This document shows positions 25,765-37,271 of a DNA stretch of 64,000 bases, one piece after another (position 1 is the stretch's first letter; each line of letters begins with the position of its first letter). The translations under genes were made by a program, and so were the position numbers. Origin of the DNA: Phytoactinopolyspora alkaliphila (GTDB lineage Bacteria > Actinomycetota > Actinomycetes > Jiangellales > Jiangellaceae); NCBI RefSeq assembly GCF_010550695.1, contig NZ_JAAGOB010000001.1, forward strand, positions 124,001 through 188,000. The letters run 5' to 3'. The notes beneath the pieces are model-generated. The model saw only the letters and a list, made by a program, of their open reading frames with translations, was not told the origin of the DNA and ran no database searches.

Positions 25765-26769
25765 ATGGACAGCGGGCGAGGGTCGCCGGAACCGGCACAT
25801 GTGCCGGTCCTGCTGGAGCGCGTGGTCGACCTGCTCGCGCCGGCCGTGGAGAGCGGCGGTGTTCTCGTCGACGCGACACTAGGCCTCGGTGGCCACGCCG
25901 AGGCCCTGCTTCGCCGGTGCCCGGCCGCGTCGATGGTCGGCGTGGACCGCGACCCCCAGGCCCTGGCGGCCGCGCGGCAGCGACTCGCGCCTTTCGGTGA
26001 CCGGTTCACCGCGGTCCACCAGGTATACGACCAGCTCGACGCCGCCCTCGACGAACTCGGCATCGACCAGGTTCAGGGGATCCTGTTCGACCTCGGCGTG
26101 TCGTCGCTCCAGCTCGACGAGGCCGAGCGCGGCTTCGCCTACGCGCACGACGCGCCGCTCGACATGCGCATGGACCAGCGATCGAGCGGTCGCACGGCGG
26201 CCGACGTCCTGAACACCTATTCGCGCGGTGACCTGGCACGAGTCCTGCGCGAGTTCGGTGAGGAACGGTTCGCCCCCCGCATCGCCTCGGCGATCGTGCG
26301 GGAACGGCAACGGGAGCCGTTCACCACCAGCGGCCGCCTCGTCGACCTGCTGCGTGAGGTGATTCCGGCGCCCGCGCGGCGCACGGGCGGCCATCCGGCC
26401 AAGCGGACCTTCCAGGCTTTGCGGATCGAGGTCAACTCCGAGCTCGAAGTCTTGCGGCGGGCCCTGCCGGTGGCCCTTGACGCCTTGGCCGTGGGTGGGC
26501 GAGTGGTCGTGCTCTCGTATCACTCGCTCGAAGACCGCATGGTGAAGCGAGCGCTCGCGGCCGGGGCAACGAGCACGGCACCACCAGGCCTGCCGGTCGA
26601 GCTGCCTGAACACCGCCCGGTGCTCCGGCTGCTGGCAAAGGCGGAGGCTCCGACGGCGGACGAAGTGGCGGAGAACCCGCGCGCCGCGTCGGCGCGGCTT
26701 CGGGCAGCGGAGCGGATTCGCATGGGCGACGGACGTCGTGGCGCATCACACGGGGAGGAACGACTATGA
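25765..26769 (+). CDS. rsmH: 16S rRNA (cytosine1402-N4)-methyltransferase
   Basis: A 334-residue methyltransferase (MraW) that modifies C1402 in the decoding centre. Motif I is [16 protein letters not shown], followed by [28 protein letters not shown], and the signature [18 protein letters not shown] and [18 protein letters not shown] 25765 has GGAGACGAGCAGGA upstream. The stop overlaps ftsL by 4 bases. The 25517-25764 gap before it shows no promoter I am sure of, so read-through from mraZ is likely. Confidence 0.96.
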   Translation: MDSGRGSPEPAHVPVLLERVVDLLAPAVESGGVLVDATLGLGGHAEALLRRCPAASMVGVDRDPQALAAARQRLAPFGDRFTAVHQVYDQLDAALDELGIDQVQGILFDLGVSSLQLDEAERGFAYAHDAPLDMRMDQRSSGRTAADVLNTYSRGDLARVLREFGEERFAPRIASAIVRERQREPFTTSGRLVDLLREVIPAPARRTGGHPAKRTFQALRIEVNSELEVLRRALPVALDALAVGGRVVVLSYHSLEDRMVKRALAAGATSTAPPGLPVELPEHRPVLRLLAKAEAPTADEVAENPRAASARLRAAERIRMGDGRRGASHGEERL

Positions 26770-27146
26770 GCGCGGAGCGAGCATTCATCGCACCGGCCAC
26801 ACGGGGGCCCGGGCAGCGTGGCGTGCCGTTGCGGGTCCTGCCGGGGGTGACGAAGTCGCCCAGGGCGCCGTTCGTCGTCCTGGTTCTCCTGATCCTGGGG
26901 ATCGGGCTGGTCGGCTTGCTGATTCTCAACACGGCCCTGCAGCAGGGCTCTTTCGCTCTGTCGCAGCTCGAGGCGGAGACGACGGCGTTGCGCGACCGGG
27001 CAGAAGTGCTCGCGAGCGAAGTCGCCGTCCTTGAGTCGCCGGCCGGTCTGGCCGAGCGGGCACGTGAGCTGGGCATGGTACCTGCCGAAGATCTCGAGTT
27101 CATCGAGCTCGAGGCGGTGCGCGCCACCGAGGGTGGTGAGGAGTGA
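26766..27146 (+). CDS. ftsL: Cell division protein FtsL
   Basis: A 126-residue bitopic protein: about 35 cytoplasmic residues, one membrane helix ([20 protein letters not shown]) and a periplasmic coiled coil ([20 protein letters not shown]) ending in the conserved [21 protein letters not shown]. FtsL scaffolds the divisome with DivIC and activates FtsW-FtsI. It overlaps both rsmH and ftsI by 4 bases. Identity rests on topology and position since the family is poorly conserved. Confidence 0.9.
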   Translation: MSAERAFIAPATRGPGQRGVPLRVLPGVTKSPRAPFVVLVLLILGIGLVGLLILNTALQQGSFALSQLEAETTALRDRAEVLASEVAVLESPAGLAERARELGMVPAEDLEFIELEAVRATEGGEE

Positions 27147-29272
27147 AGGAGCGCGACCCACGCCGGGACTCCGGCGGTGGGGCCGCGAGGTCGCGAAGCG
27201 GCGGCAAGGCGAAGACGACCGGAACGGGCCGCGGACGGGCGCCCACGGGTTCCGGCACGAGCCGTGGCAAGGCAGCCGGGGCGAGCCGGGCCAAGTCCAC
27301 CGGAACCGCACGTGCCGCGGCGGCGGGTTCCCGTCGCACCCCCAGCAAACGGCAGCCGCCTGCGAAGGCCGCCGCGACGACGAGCCGTTCGGACGGCCGG
27401 AACGTCAACAGGGGCTCCCGGAGCACCGCCAGCCGGCCGAAGGCGACGCGTTCCACCAGGCCCGCCACCAAGCCGGCGAGGACGCCATCCCAGGTTCGCC
27501 GTCCGCAGGGGCGCGCCGCCAAGCCGAAGCGGCCCGCGCGGCTGTTCCGCCTGGCCGATCCGCGCAAGCGGCTCCGGGTCCTGCTGGTAGGAGCGTGCGT
27601 GCTGCTGTCCCTGTTCGCCGGCCGCTTGGTGCAGCTCCAAGGGTTGGACGCCTCGACGTACGTCCTTCACGCGAGCCAGATCGGGCGCACCAGTGTGGTT
27701 CTCGCCGCGGACCGCGGGGACATCGTCGACCGCAACGGCTCGCCGCTCGCGCGCGCCGTGGAGTCTTACCACGTGTTCGTGGACCAGACCGAGGTGAGGA
27801 ACCCGGCCGCGTACGCGCTGCAGCTGGAGAACATCCTCGACATCGACGCGTCCAAGCTGCAAGAGGCGATGACCGGAGACCGCCAGTTCAAGTACCTCGC
27901 GAAGGGCGTCACAGGTTCGGTTTGGCGAGAGGTCCAGAAGCTCAAACTGCGGGGAGTGGGGGCGGAGAACGCCGAGGTCCGGGCCTACCCGGCCGGCTCG
28001 GTGGCGGGCAGCGTCGTCGGCTTCATCGGTGCGGACGGGGAGCCTCTGGCCGGGCTCGAGCTGGCCCAGAACGAGCTTCTTGCGGGCGAGGACGGGCAGA
28101 TGGTCTACCGGCAGACATCGGGCGGGCAACGGATCCCCGGTTCCGGCGTTCGCCAAGAGCCCGTCACAGGCGACGGCTTGCGCCTGACTCTGGATCGGGA
28201 CGTGCAGTGGCACGCTGAGGACGTACTGGCGAACGCCGTCGATGACGCCAACGCCGATTCGGGCGTCGCGGTGGTACTCAAGCTGGAGCCGGACGCGCAC
28301 GAGATCGTCGCGCTCGCGAGCACACCATCGGTGGATCCCAACAAGCCGAACGAGACGGAGGCGGCCAACCGGGGCAGCAAGGCGGTGGAGGAAGCCTACG
28401 AGCCCGGATCGGTATTCAAGCCGCTGACCATGGCCGCGGTCCTGGAGGAAGGCGCGGCCGACGCCTCGACGGTGTTCTCGGTGCCCGACAACTTGCGTCG
28501 CAGTGGGCACACTATCCGGGACCATTACAGCCACCCGGAGCAGGAGATGACGCTGGCCGGAGTCATGGCCAAGTCCAGCAACGTCGGCACGATGCTGGCC
28601 GCAGAGCTGATCGACAAGGAGACCTACCGGAACTACCTGGCCGCGTTCGGCCTGGGCGAACCGACCGGCATCGGCCTTCCGGCGGAGACCGGCGGTCGCC
28701 TGCCTGCCGAGATGAGTGATTTGACCAGGGACAACGTGTCGTTCGGTCAAGGCGTTTCCGTCAATGCCGTCCAGATGGCATCGGCGTACGCGACGATCGC
28801 CAACGGCGGGGTGCGCATCGATCCGACACTGATCGCCGCGACCATCGACGCCGACGGCGCCGAGACGCCCACAGACCCGGCGGAGCCCGTGCGGGTGGTC
28901 AGCGAGGAGACGGCTGCCGAGGTCACCGCGATGATGGAGGCCGTCATGGGTGAGGGTGGCACTGGCAACCGGTCCACGCTGGAGGGATACCGGGTGGCTG
29001 GCAAGACCGGGACCGCACAGCGGGTGGACCCCAGCTGTGGATGTTACCGCCAGTACAACTCGTCGTTCATGGGATTCGCCCCGGCCGACGATCCCGAGTA
29101 CGTCGTCGTCGTGTCCCTGATGAACCCGCGCAACGGCAACTCCGGCAGCGGTCTCGCGGGTCCGGCGTTCGCGGATATCCTGCAGTTCGCGCTGGAGAGC
29201 GAAGGCGTGCCGCCGTCGGCGGAACCGGCGCCGGAGCTGCCACTCTTCGCCGGCGACGCAGCCGGCGAGTAG
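27143..29272 (+). CDS. ftsI: Septal peptidoglycan transpeptidase FtsI (PBP3)
   Basis: A 709-residue class B penicillin-binding protein that crosslinks septal peptidoglycan beside FtsW. A very basic Arg/Ser/Thr/Ala-rich cytoplasmic tail of about 140 residues precedes the single membrane helix (LRVLLVGACVLLSLFAGRLV). The PBP dimerisation domain follows, then the transpeptidase motifs GSVFKPL (Ser about 422), SSNVG (about 477) and GKTGTAQ (about 621). CGC lies shortly after the KTG motif (DPSCGCYRQY), a cysteine pair seen in some actinobacterial homologues. The long tail is common in actinobacteria and may bind partners. Start GTG 27143 overlaps ftsL. Confidence 0.96.
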   Translation: MKERDPRRDSGGGAARSRSGGKAKTTGTGRGRAPTGSGTSRGKAAGASRAKSTGTARAAAAGSRRTPSKRQPPAKAAATTSRSDGRNVNRGSRSTASRPKATRSTRPATKPARTPSQVRRPQGRAAKPKRPARLFRLADPRKRLRVLLVGACVLLSLFAGRLVQLQGLDASTYVLHASQIGRTSVVLAADRGDIVDRNGSPLARAVESYHVFVDQTEVRNPAAYALQLENILDIDASKLQEAMTGDRQFKYLAKGVTGSVWREVQKLKLRGVGAENAEVRAYPAGSVAGSVVGFIGADGEPLAGLELAQNELLAGEDGQMVYRQTSGGQRIPGSGVRQEPVTGDGLRLTLDRDVQWHAEDVLANAVDDANADSGVAVVLKLEPDAHEIVALASTPSVDPNKPNETEAANRGSKAVEEAYEPGSVFKPLTMAAVLEEGAADASTVFSVPDNLRRSGHTIRDHYSHPEQEMTLAGVMAKSSNVGTMLAAELIDKETYRNYLAAFGLGEPTGIGLPAETGGRLPAEMSDLTRDNVSFGQGVSVNAVQMASAYATIANGGVRIDPTLIAATIDADGAETPTDPAEPVRVVSEETAAEVTAMMEAVMGEGGTGNRSTLEGYRVAGKTGTAQRVDPSCGCYRQYNSSFMGFAPADDPEYVVVVSLMNPRNGNSGSGLAGPAFADILQFALESEGVPPSAEPAPELPLFAGDAAGE

Positions 29273-29275
29273 ATT
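29270..29275 (+). promoter_or_regulatory. -10 box of a possible internal leaderless murE promoter
   Basis: TAGATT overlaps the ftsI stop codon and ends 8 bases before GTG 29284. murE has no Shine-Dalgarno sequence, so a local leaderless transcript is a reasonable explanation. Confidence 0.35.
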
Positions 29276-29283
29276 CTGCTGTC

Positions 29284-30915
29284 GTGTCTCAACCGCCTGG
29301 TCTCCGTCCGCGACGTACGGCCCCGTTCTCGCTGGCCGAATTGCGCGACCTGTTGCCGCTGGGGGCCGTTCCCGAGACGGGTGACGTTGCCGTCACCGGC
29401 ATCACACATGACTCCCGCCTGGTACGGCCAGGTGACCTGTACGCGGCGCTGCCCGGCGAGAAGACGCACGGGGCCCGGTTCGCCGCGTCCGCGATCAGTG
29501 CGGGCGCGGCAGCGGTGCTTACTGACGAGCAGGGAGTGCAGCTGCTGGCCGGCACGGAGACCTTGCCCGCCGGCGTGGCTTCCGCCCCGGTACCGGTGAT
29601 CTCGCTGGACCACGTGCGCTCGTGGCTGGGAGCGGTGTCGTCGGCGATCTACGGTCATCCGGCACGAGAACTGCTGATGCTCGGCGTCACCGGCACCAAC
29701 GGCAAGACGACGACGGCCTATCTGCTCGAATCCGGCCTCCGGCACGCCGGCATGGCCACCGGCCTCATCGGCACGGTGGAGACACGCGTCGGCGACGAGG
29801 TCGTGGCGAGCGTGCGCACCACGCCCGAGGCCACCGAGGTGCACGCGTTGCTCGCGTCGATGCTGGAGCGCGGCGTCCGGGCGTGCGTCATGGAGGTGTC
29901 CAGCCACGCCCTCGCCTATGGCCGGGTGGATGGCGTGTCGTTCGACGTGGCGGGCTTCACCAATCTCTCCCAGGACCACCTCGACTTCCACGCGGACCTG
30001 GACGAATACTTCGCCACCAAGGCGCGCCTGTTCACCCCCCGCTACGCCCGCCGCGGCGTGGTCTGCGTCGATGGTGACTACGGACGGCGGCTCGCCGAAC
30101 GGGCGAGCATCCCGACCGTGACGGTGGCTGCGTCCGACCCTGTCGAGCACCCACGAGCATCCCATTCCGGCTCCGAGCCGGGCCGGTTCCCGCGTGATCG
30201 ACCCGCGGCATGGCGAGTGCGGCGATCCGGCACGCAGCTGTACCTAGCGACGCCCGACGGGCGGGAGGTGACCCTCGTGGTGCCCCTGCCGGGCGGCTTC
30301 AACATCTCGAACGCCGCGCTGGCGGTGGCGATGCTCGCCGAGTCCGGCATGGAACCGGCGATCGCAGCCGCCGGCGTGGCCGCCTGTGCCGGCGTGCCTG
30401 GCAGGATGGAGCAGGTCAACGAGCCCGGAGACACGCCGCGCGCGATCGTCGATTACGCACATACGCCGGATGCCGTCCAGAATGTCCTCGAGGCGTTGCG
30501 CGACGAGATGCGCGACCAGCACGGCCACGGGCGGCTGATCGCGGTTCTCGGCGCCGGCGGGGACCGGGACTGCGATAAGCGCCCACTGATGGGTGCGGCC
30601 GCAGCGCGGTATGCCAACATCGTGGTCGTCACCGACGACAACCCCCGGTCCGAAGACCCCGCGGTCATTCGCGCGGCGGTGCTGGCCGGAGCGGAGGAGG
30701 TACGGCAGGAGGAACGTGCCGAGGTGATCGAGGCCGGGGATCGTCGGGCGGCGATCCGGACCGCACTCAGCCTGGCGAGAGGCGCGGCGGACACGGTGGT
30801 CGTGCTCGGTAAGGGGCACGAGCAAGGGCAGGAGATCGCGGGAACGGTGGAGCCGTTCGACGACCGCGAGGTGCTCCGGGAGCACCTTCGGGACTGGAAT
30901 GCTGAGCACAGATGA
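29284..30915 (+). CDS. murE: UDP-MurNAc-L-Ala-D-Glu:meso-diaminopimelate ligase
   Basis: A 543-residue Mur ligase adding the third stem residue. The ATP site is [17 protein letters not shown] (about residue 137), and VTDDNPRSED (about 452) contains DNPR, which specifies meso-DAP rather than lysine, agreeing with dapF upstream. GTG 29284 (MSQPPGLRPRRTAPFSLAEL) is chosen although its ribosome site is poor. An extra loop at about residues 290-315 (HPRASHSGSEPGRFPRDRPA) is not in most homologues. Confidence 0.95.
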   Translation: MSQPPGLRPRRTAPFSLAELRDLLPLGAVPETGDVAVTGITHDSRLVRPGDLYAALPGEKTHGARFAASAISAGAAAVLTDEQGVQLLAGTETLPAGVASAPVPVISLDHVRSWLGAVSSAIYGHPARELLMLGVTGTNGKTTTAYLLESGLRHAGMATGLIGTVETRVGDEVVASVRTTPEATEVHALLASMLERGVRACVMEVSSHALAYGRVDGVSFDVAGFTNLSQDHLDFHADLDEYFATKARLFTPRYARRGVVCVDGDYGRRLAERASIPTVTVAASDPVEHPRASHSGSEPGRFPRDRPAAWRVRRSGTQLYLATPDGREVTLVVPLPGGFNISNAALAVAMLAESGMEPAIAAAGVAACAGVPGRMEQVNEPGDTPRAIVDYAHTPDAVQNVLEALRDEMRDQHGHGRLIAVLGAGGDRDCDKRPLMGAAAARYANIVVVTDDNPRSEDPAVIRAAVLAGAEEVRQEERAEVIEAGDRRAAIRTALSLARGAADTVVVLGKGHEQGQEIAGTVEPFDDREVLREHLRDWNAEHR

Positions 30916-30955
30916 ACGAAAGACCGAGCGTGACGAGACAGGTGGAGGCGGCACG

Positions 30956-32407
30956 TTGATCCGGATGACGCTGGCGGAGATCGCGGAGATCACCGCCGGC
31001 CATGTCGAGTGGACCGGCGCCGAGCCGTCGTCCGGCATGGAATCGCTGAGCGTGACGGCAGCCGTCGTCGTGGACTCGCGGGAGGTGCAGCCGGGCGGGC
31101 TGTTCGTCGCTCGCGCCGGCGAGCAGCAGGACGGCCACGACTACGTCGAAGCCGCGGCGGCGGCCGGAGCCGTGGCCGCGATCGTCGAGCGGAGCGTTCC
31201 CGGTGCGGATCTGCCACAGGTGGTCGTCCCGGACACCCAGCGCGCCCTGGGCCAGGTGGCGCGCGGCATCGTGGACCGCCGAACCTCACCAGCGACTGTC
31301 GAGCGGGCAGGTGAGCTGAACGTCGTCGGAGTCACCGGCTCGTCCGGCAAGACCACGGTGAAGGACCTCCTGTCCCAGGTTCTTCCGGCCCTCGGCCCGG
31401 TCATCGCGCCGCCCGGCTCTTACAACACCGAGGTGGGCGTGCCGCTCACCGTCTCGCGAGTGGACGAGGCGACCCGCAGCCTTGTGGTCGAGATGGGCGC
31501 CCGCGGCATCGGTCACATCGCCTACCTGTGTGGCATCGCGCCCCCGCGGATCGGCGTCGTGCTCAACGTCGGTAGCGCGCACGTCGGCGAGTTCGGCGGC
31601 CGTGACGTGATAGCCCGGGCCAAAGGGGAGCTGGTCGAGGCGCTGCCGCCGGAGGGCGTCGCCGTCCTCAACGGTGACGACCCGCTGGTCCGGCGGATGG
31701 CGGAGCGGACCAGCGCGACCGTGATCATGGTGGGTGAGTCCGTCCACGCCGATGTGCGAGCGGAGGACGTCCAGCTCGACGGTCAGGGCCGCGCGTCGTT
31801 CACGCTCGTCACCCCCGAGGGCTCGGCTCTCGTCTCGTTGACGCTCGTGGGCGAGCATCAGGTCGCCAACGCCCTCGCCGTGGCCGGCGTGGCGCACGCC
31901 CTTGGCATCCCGGTGGCGGAGACGGCCGCCCGGCTGACAGCCGCCCGGGCGCTGTCCCGCTGGCGGATGGAAGTGACCGAACGGCCCGACGGCGTCACCG
32001 TGGTCAACGACGCCTACAACGCCAACCCCGAGTCGGTGCGCGCAGCCCTGAAGTCACTGGTGTCGATGGCGGGGGGCCGACGCACCTGGGCGGTCTTGGG
32101 TGAGATGCTCGAACTCGGCGACATTTCGGCAGCCGAGCACGACGCCATCGGCCGGCTCGTGGTCAGGCTGAACATCGCCAAGCTGATCGCCGTCGGCGAC
32201 GGCGCCCGCCCGGTGTACCAGGGCGCCAGCCTGGAGGGATCGTGGGCGGGCGAGGCGATGTGGGCCCCGGATCGTGCCGCCGCGGAGGAAGTGCTCGCGG
32301 CTGAGCTCGCCGCCGGTGACGTCGTCCTGGTGAAGTCCTCGCGGGACGCCGGGCTGCGCCACTTGGGCGACCAGCTGGTCGACGCGGCCGGGAGGAGCGA
32401 CTCGTGA
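30956..32407 (+). CDS. murF: UDP-MurNAc-tripeptide:D-Ala-D-Ala ligase
   Basis: A 483-residue ligase completing the UDP-MurNAc-pentapeptide. TTG 30956 is chosen because GGAGG (30944-30948) is 7 bases upstream and the result [15 protein letters not shown] matches the family start; the longer ATG 30899 overlaps murE. The ATP loop is [33 protein letters not shown] and VLGEMLELG are family motifs. A TTG start is rare among its neighbours. Confidence 0.95.
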   Translation: MIRMTLAEIAEITAGHVEWTGAEPSSGMESLSVTAAVVVDSREVQPGGLFVARAGEQQDGHDYVEAAAAAGAVAAIVERSVPGADLPQVVVPDTQRALGQVARGIVDRRTSPATVERAGELNVVGVTGSSGKTTVKDLLSQVLPALGPVIAPPGSYNTEVGVPLTVSRVDEATRSLVVEMGARGIGHIAYLCGIAPPRIGVVLNVGSAHVGEFGGRDVIARAKGELVEALPPEGVAVLNGDDPLVRRMAERTSATVIMVGESVHADVRAEDVQLDGQGRASFTLVTPEGSALVSLTLVGEHQVANALAVAGVAHALGIPVAETAARLTAARALSRWRMEVTERPDGVTVVNDAYNANPESVRAALKSLVSMAGGRRTWAVLGEMLELGDISAAEHDAIGRLVVRLNIAKLIAVGDGARPVYQGASLEGSWAGEAMWAPDRAAAEEVLAAELAAGDVVLVKSSRDAGLRHLGDQLVDAAGRSDS

Positions 32408-33465
32408 TCTCCATCCTCACCGCCGGCTTCGTCGGCGTCATCGTGTCGATCCTGGGAACGCCGATGGCCATCCGGCTGCTGGCCGACCGCGGATACGGCC
32501 AGCTCATCCGCGACGACGGCCCGACCAGCCACCACACGAAGCGCGGAACCCCGACCATGGGTGGCGCCGTCATCATCCTGGCGGCGGTGCTCGGCTACAT
32601 CATCGCCCACCTCGTCCGCCCTTCCGCGCCGAGCGCGTCCGGGCTGCTCGTCATGTTCCTGCTGGTCGGCCTCGGCCTCGTGGGCTTCCTCGACGACTAC
32701 ATCAAGATCGCCAAACAGCGCAGCCTGGGTCTGCGCAGCCGGGCCAAGATGGCAGGCCAGATCTCCGTGGCGGTGGCCTTCGGCATCATGGCGATCAACT
32801 TCCCCAACGACCGGAACGTCACACCGGCGTCGCAGGCCATCTCGTTCCTGCGTGACACGCCGATCGAACTCCCGGCCGCGGCATTCGTCATCTGGGCGTT
32901 GCTCATGGTCTCCGGCTCGTCGAACGCCGTGAACCTCACCGACGGACTCGACGGCCTCGCCACAGGCGCCTCGGTCATGGTCTTCGGTGCCTACACCTTG
33001 ATCAGCATCTGGCAGTTCAACCAGAGCTGCTCGGTCTCGCCTGGACCCGGTTGCTACGAGATTCGTGATCCGCACGACCTGGCCGTGGTCGCGGCAGCCC
33101 TGATGGGCGCGTGCTTCGGTTTCCTGTGGTGGAACGCCGCGCCGGCCAAGATATTCATGGGCGACACAGGTTCTCTCGCACTCGGCGGAGCGCTCGCCGG
33201 CTTGGCCATCATGAGCCGCACGGAACTGCTGCTCGTCGTGCTCGGCGGGTTGTTCGCCATCATTACGCTCTCGGTGATCCTCCAAGTCGGCTGGTTCAAG
33301 CTCTCCGGCGGCAAACGGCTGTTCCGCATGGCGCCGCTCCAGCACCATTTCGAGCTCAAAGGCTGGGCCGAGGTCACCATCGTGATCCGGTTCTGGATCG
33401 TCGCCGGGCTGTTCGTCATGGCGGGGGTCGGTCTGTTCTACGCCGAGTGGGTGGCCGCGCTGTGA
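32404..33465 (+). CDS. mraY: Phospho-MurNAc-pentapeptide transferase (lipid I synthase)
   Basis: A 353-residue integral membrane enzyme with about ten helices that moves phospho-MurNAc-pentapeptide onto undecaprenyl phosphate. Key motifs are [19 protein letters not shown] (catalytic Asp pair), [24 protein letters not shown] and [16 protein letters not shown] 32404 overlaps murF, and the stop overlaps murD, each by 4 bases. Confidence 0.97.
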   Translation: MISILTAGFVGVIVSILGTPMAIRLLADRGYGQLIRDDGPTSHHTKRGTPTMGGAVIILAAVLGYIIAHLVRPSAPSASGLLVMFLLVGLGLVGFLDDYIKIAKQRSLGLRSRAKMAGQISVAVAFGIMAINFPNDRNVTPASQAISFLRDTPIELPAAAFVIWALLMVSGSSNAVNLTDGLDGLATGASVMVFGAYTLISIWQFNQSCSVSPGPGCYEIRDPHDLAVVAAALMGACFGFLWWNAAPAKIFMGDTGSLALGGALAGLAIMSRTELLLVVLGGLFAIITLSVILQVGWFKLSGGKRLFRMAPLQHHFELKGWAEVTIVIRFWIVAGLFVMAGVGLFYAEWVAAL

Positions 33466-34907
33466 ACACCCCGGAGTGGCTCGACGGTGCGGGGCGGGGA
33501 AGCCCGTGGCCGGAACTGTCCGCCGTGGTGGCCGGGATCGGCATCTCGGGCTTCGCCGCCGCTGACGTGCTGGTGCAGCTCGGAGCGACGGTGACCGTCG
33601 TCGACGAACGGGACGGCGACGACGAGCGGGAACGCGCCACGATTCTGGAGATCCTCGGCGCCGACGTCCGGCTCGGGCCGGGGTCCACGGCGCAGCTGCC
33701 CGATGGGGTACATCTGGTCGTCACATCTCCGGGATGGCGCCCCACAGCGCCGCTGCTGGTCGCAGCCGTGAAGGCGGGTGTGCCGATCTGGGGTGAGGTG
33801 GAGCTGGCGTGGCGGCTGCGCGATCCGGAGACCCCGTGGCTGGCGCTGACCGGCACCAACGGCAAGACGACGGCGGTGCGGATGCTCGCCGGGATGTTGC
33901 GTGCGGCGGGCCTGCGGGTCGGTGCGGCAGGCAACGTCGGTGACCCCATCGTGTCCGCGGTGATGGACCCAGAGGGCCACGACGTTCTTGCCGTGGAGCT
34001 GTCGAGCTTCCAGCTGCACTGGACCCGGACCCTGGCGATGCGCTCCGCAGCGGTGCTCAACGTCGCCCCGGACCACCTCGACTGGCACGGATCCATGGAC
34101 GAGTACACCGCCGACAAGGGCCGCATCTACTCCGGCGTGGAGTCCGCCTGCGTGTACAACGTCGCCGATCCGGTGACCGAACAGCTCGTGCGCGACGCCG
34201 AGGTGGTCGAAGGAGCCCGCGCCATCGGATTCACCCTGGGGGTGCCCGGCGTGGGCATGCTCGGCGTCGTCGACGACGTGCTGGTCGACCGGGCTTTCAT
34301 CGCCGAGCGGCAGACGTCGGCCGCCGAGCTCGGAACCATCGCCGACGTCCGCCCGCAGGCGCCGCACAACGTGTCGAACGCGCTGGCGGCCGCAGCCCTG
34401 GCACGCTCGATCGGGGTTCCTGCCGTGGCCGTGAGAGACGGATTGCTCGCGTTCACGCCTGAAGCCCATCGAATCGCCACCATCGCCACGGTGGACGGCG
34501 TGGCCTACGTCGACGACTCGAAGGCGACCAACGCGCACGCCGCCGCGGCCTCGCTGGCCTCGTTCGAGTCGGTGGTCTGGGTGGCCGGGGGATTGGCCAA
34601 AGGCGCCTCGTTCGACGACCTGGTCACGGGTGCTCGGGACCGGCTCCGCGGCGCGGTTCTCGTCGGCGCTGATCGCGGGCTGATCCGTGAGGCTCTCATG
34701 CGACACGCACCGAATGTCCCGGTCATCGAGGTCTCCGACACGGACAATGAGGCCATGGATCGTGTAGTGCAGGAAGCGGCTCGGCTCGCGAATCCGGGAG
34801 ACACCGTGCTCCTGGCACCGGCATGTGCGTCCATGGACATGTTCGCCAGCTACGCCGGACGCGGCGACGCGTTCGCCGACGCGGTGCGCCGCCATGAGCG
34901 TCGTTGA
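33462..34907 (+). CDS. murD: UDP-MurNAc-L-alanine:D-glutamate ligase
   Basis: A 481-residue Mur ligase adding D-Glu. GTG 33462 overlaps mraY as GTGA. The N-terminal nucleotide fold is [16 protein letters not shown], the ATP loop [16 protein letters not shown], then [24 protein letters not shown] and [13 protein letters not shown]. It overlaps ftsW by 14 bases. Confidence 0.96.
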   Translation: MNTPEWLDGAGRGSPWPELSAVVAGIGISGFAAADVLVQLGATVTVVDERDGDDERERATILEILGADVRLGPGSTAQLPDGVHLVVTSPGWRPTAPLLVAAVKAGVPIWGEVELAWRLRDPETPWLALTGTNGKTTAVRMLAGMLRAAGLRVGAAGNVGDPIVSAVMDPEGHDVLAVELSSFQLHWTRTLAMRSAAVLNVAPDHLDWHGSMDEYTADKGRIYSGVESACVYNVADPVTEQLVRDAEVVEGARAIGFTLGVPGVGMLGVVDDVLVDRAFIAERQTSAAELGTIADVRPQAPHNVSNALAAAALARSIGVPAVAVRDGLLAFTPEAHRIATIATVDGVAYVDDSKATNAHAAAASLASFESVVWVAGGLAKGASFDDLVTGARDRLRGAVLVGADRGLIREALMRHAPNVPVIEVSDTDNEAMDRVVQEAARLANPGDTVLLAPACASMDMFASYAGRGDAFADAVRRHERR

Positions 34908-36117
34908 CGTCGAGTCCGCGCGCCACGGCGGCGCCCGGGCCGCGCTCGCACGCTTCCTGCGCCGGCCGCTCGCGTCGTACTACCTGGTTCTCGGCTCGGC
35001 CGGCTTGCTCCTGCTCATCGGGCTCATCATGGTGTTCTCGTCCACGTCATGGATGTCCACCACACAGTTCGGCCACCCGGCGTACTACTTCACCCGGCAG
35101 CTGATCTGGGTGCTGGCGGCGTTGCCGCTGGCCTGGCTGATCTCCCGGATGCCCCTGCGGATCCTGCGGGCGATGTCCCTGCTGATGGTGATCGGGGCGG
35201 TGGGTCTGCTCGCGCTGACGTTCGTCCCCGGGCTCGGCGTGGTTCGCGGCGGAAGCCGCAACTGGCTCGACTTCGGAGGCCCGTTCCTGCTCCAGCCCTC
35301 GGAGGCGGCCAAGCTGGCCCTGATCATCTGGGTGGCCCACGTGTTCGCCAACAAGGGAACGCTGGTGCGTCAATGGCGACACCTGCTCATCCCCGTGGCA
35401 CCCGTGGTGGCCGTCGTCGTCGGGCTGACCCTCGGCCAGGGTGACATGGGCACCTCGGTGATCATGATGCTGATCCTGCTCACCATCGTCTGGGTGCTGG
35501 GGGTGCCGACCTGGCTGTTCGGCCTCGCCGTCGGCTCGGTGGGCGCGCTGGGCATCTTCTTCGTCCTGTCCGAGAGCTACCGTACCCAGCGCGTGCTCGG
35601 CTTCCTCGATCCGTTCGCCGACTACGCCAACACCGGCTACCAGGCGGCGAACTCCATCTACGCTTTCGCCAACGGGGGCTGGTGGGGCACCGGGCTCGGC
35701 GCCAGCACCCAGAAGGCCGGTGTCCTGCCCGAGCAGCACACAGACTTCATCTTCGCCATCCTCGGAGAAGAGCTCGGCCTTCCCGGGTCGTTGATGGTCA
35801 TCGTGCTCTTTCTCGCCTTCGGCTATGCTGGCCTGCGCATCGCGATGCGAACCAAGGACACGTTCGTGCGGCTGGCGGCTGCCGGCATCACGGGTTGGTT
35901 CATGATGCAGGCCGTGATTAACCTCGGCATGGTGTTAGCTGTCTTCCCGGTGGTCGGTGTCCCGCTGCCGCTCGTCTCGTATGGTGGAGCGTCGATGTTG
36001 GCCACGGTTGCCGCGGTAGGCGTGCTGCTCGCGTTGGCGAAGCAAGAACCAGGAGCTAAGGAAGCGCTAGCGGCCAGGCGAGAGCAGCGGCTGCGTCGTC
36101 GGGAGGCGGCTACGTGA
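34894..36117 (+). CDS. ftsW: Lipid II polymerase FtsW (SEDS glycosyltransferase)
   Basis: A 407-residue protein with about ten membrane helices that polymerises lipid II at the septum with FtsI. ATG 34894 lies within the end of murD. SEDS motifs include [71 protein letters not shown] and [11 protein letters not shown]. The charged C-terminal tail ([20 protein letters not shown]) is cytoplasmic. Confidence 0.95.
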   Translation: MSVVDVESARHGGARAALARFLRRPLASYYLVLGSAGLLLLIGLIMVFSSTSWMSTTQFGHPAYYFTRQLIWVLAALPLAWLISRMPLRILRAMSLLMVIGAVGLLALTFVPGLGVVRGGSRNWLDFGGPFLLQPSEAAKLALIIWVAHVFANKGTLVRQWRHLLIPVAPVVAVVVGLTLGQGDMGTSVIMMLILLTIVWVLGVPTWLFGLAVGSVGALGIFFVLSESYRTQRVLGFLDPFADYANTGYQAANSIYAFANGGWWGTGLGASTQKAGVLPEQHTDFIFAILGEELGLPGSLMVIVLFLAFGYAGLRIAMRTKDTFVRLAAAGITGWFMMQAVINLGMVLAVFPVVGVPLPLVSYGGASMLATVAAVGVLLALAKQEPGAKEALAARREQRLRRREAAT

Positions 36118-37271
36118 GAGTCGTGCTGGCCGGTGGTGGCACCGCCGGGCACATCGAACCGGCCTTGGCCACCGCCGACGCGATACGGCGGGCAGACCCG
36201 GATGCCGGCATCGTGATGCTCGGCACCGAGCGCGGCCTGGAGACGAGGTTGGTCCCCGAGCGGGGATACGAGCTCGCGCTGATCCCGCCCGTGCCGCTGC
36301 CCCGCCGGTTGACGCCGGAACTGATCCGGCTGCCCGCCCGGGTGCGCGGTGCCGTGCGGCAGACCGCCGCGGTCTTGCGTGATCGCGGCGCGGACGTCCT
36401 GGTCGGGTTCGGCGGTTACGTGTCGTTGCCCGCGTACCTGGCGGCACGGCGACTGGGCCTGCCCACCGTGATTCACGAGGCGAACGCCAAGCCCGGCCTT
36501 GCCAATCGGATCGGGGCGCGGTTCACCCCATTCGTGGCGGCCGCCACGCCGGACGTCGCGTTGCCGCATTGCGAACACATCGGCGTCCCGCTGCGCCGAT
36601 CGGTGTCCCTGCTGGACCGGGAGGCGTCCCGGGAGGAGGGACGGGACTTCTTCGGGCTGGACCAGGACACGCCGACCTTGCTTGTGTTCGGCGGCAGCCA
36701 GGGCGCACGCAAGGTGAACTCCGCGGTGACCGGTGCACTCGAAGCGCTGCTGGATTCCGGCGCGCAGGTCCTGCACGCGGTCGGCGCGGCGAACATCGAA
36801 TCGGCTCAGCCACGCCCCGGGTATGTGCCGGTCGCCTATATCGACCGGATGGACCTGGCCTATGCGGCCGCGGATCTGGCCGTCTGCCGTGCGGGGGCCA
36901 TCACCTGCGCCGAACTGGCCGCTGTCGGTCTGCCTGCCGTGTACGTCCCGTTGCCCCATGGCAACGGCGAGCAGCGGCTCAACGCCGAGCCCACCGTCGC
37001 CGCCGGCGGCGGGCTGCTGGTTCGCGACGGCGATCTCACTGCAGCCTGGATCGCTGCCGAGGTCGTCCCGATCCTGACCGATCCGGGCCGGCTGCGCACC
37101 ATGGGCCAGGCGGCCGCCGGCCTCGGCCATCGCGATGCCGACGAGCAGCTGGTCCGGATGGTGTGGAAGGCCGCCGAATCGACCGGCACGACAAATGACG
37201 GCGGCCGGACCGCGAACGGCAGAACAGCGAACGGCAGCGGCGCGGACGGCAAGGACGGCGGAGGTCGGTAA
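36114..37271 (+). CDS. murG: UDP-GlcNAc:lipid I GlcNAc transferase
   Basis: A 385-residue GT28 enzyme converting lipid I to lipid II on the inner membrane face. The N-terminal [17 protein letters not shown] loop, [30 protein letters not shown], and the C-terminal [11 protein letters not shown] and [20 protein letters not shown] motifs are all present. The last 25 residues are a low-complexity Gly/Asn/Thr/Asp tail with a [11 protein letters not shown] repeat, likely disordered. GTG 36114 overlaps ftsW by 4 bases. Confidence 0.96.
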   Translation: MRVVLAGGGTAGHIEPALATADAIRRADPDAGIVMLGTERGLETRLVPERGYELALIPPVPLPRRLTPELIRLPARVRGAVRQTAAVLRDRGADVLVGFGGYVSLPAYLAARRLGLPTVIHEANAKPGLANRIGARFTPFVAAATPDVALPHCEHIGVPLRRSVSLLDREASREEGRDFFGLDQDTPTLLVFGGSQGARKVNSAVTGALEALLDSGAQVLHAVGAANIESAQPRPGYVPVAYIDRMDLAYAAADLAVCRAGAITCAELAAVGLPAVYVPLPHGNGEQRLNAEPTVAAGGGLLVRDGDLTAAWIAAEVVPILTDPGRLRTMGQAAAGLGHRDADEQLVRMVWKAAESTGTTNDGGRTANGRTANGSGADGKDGGGR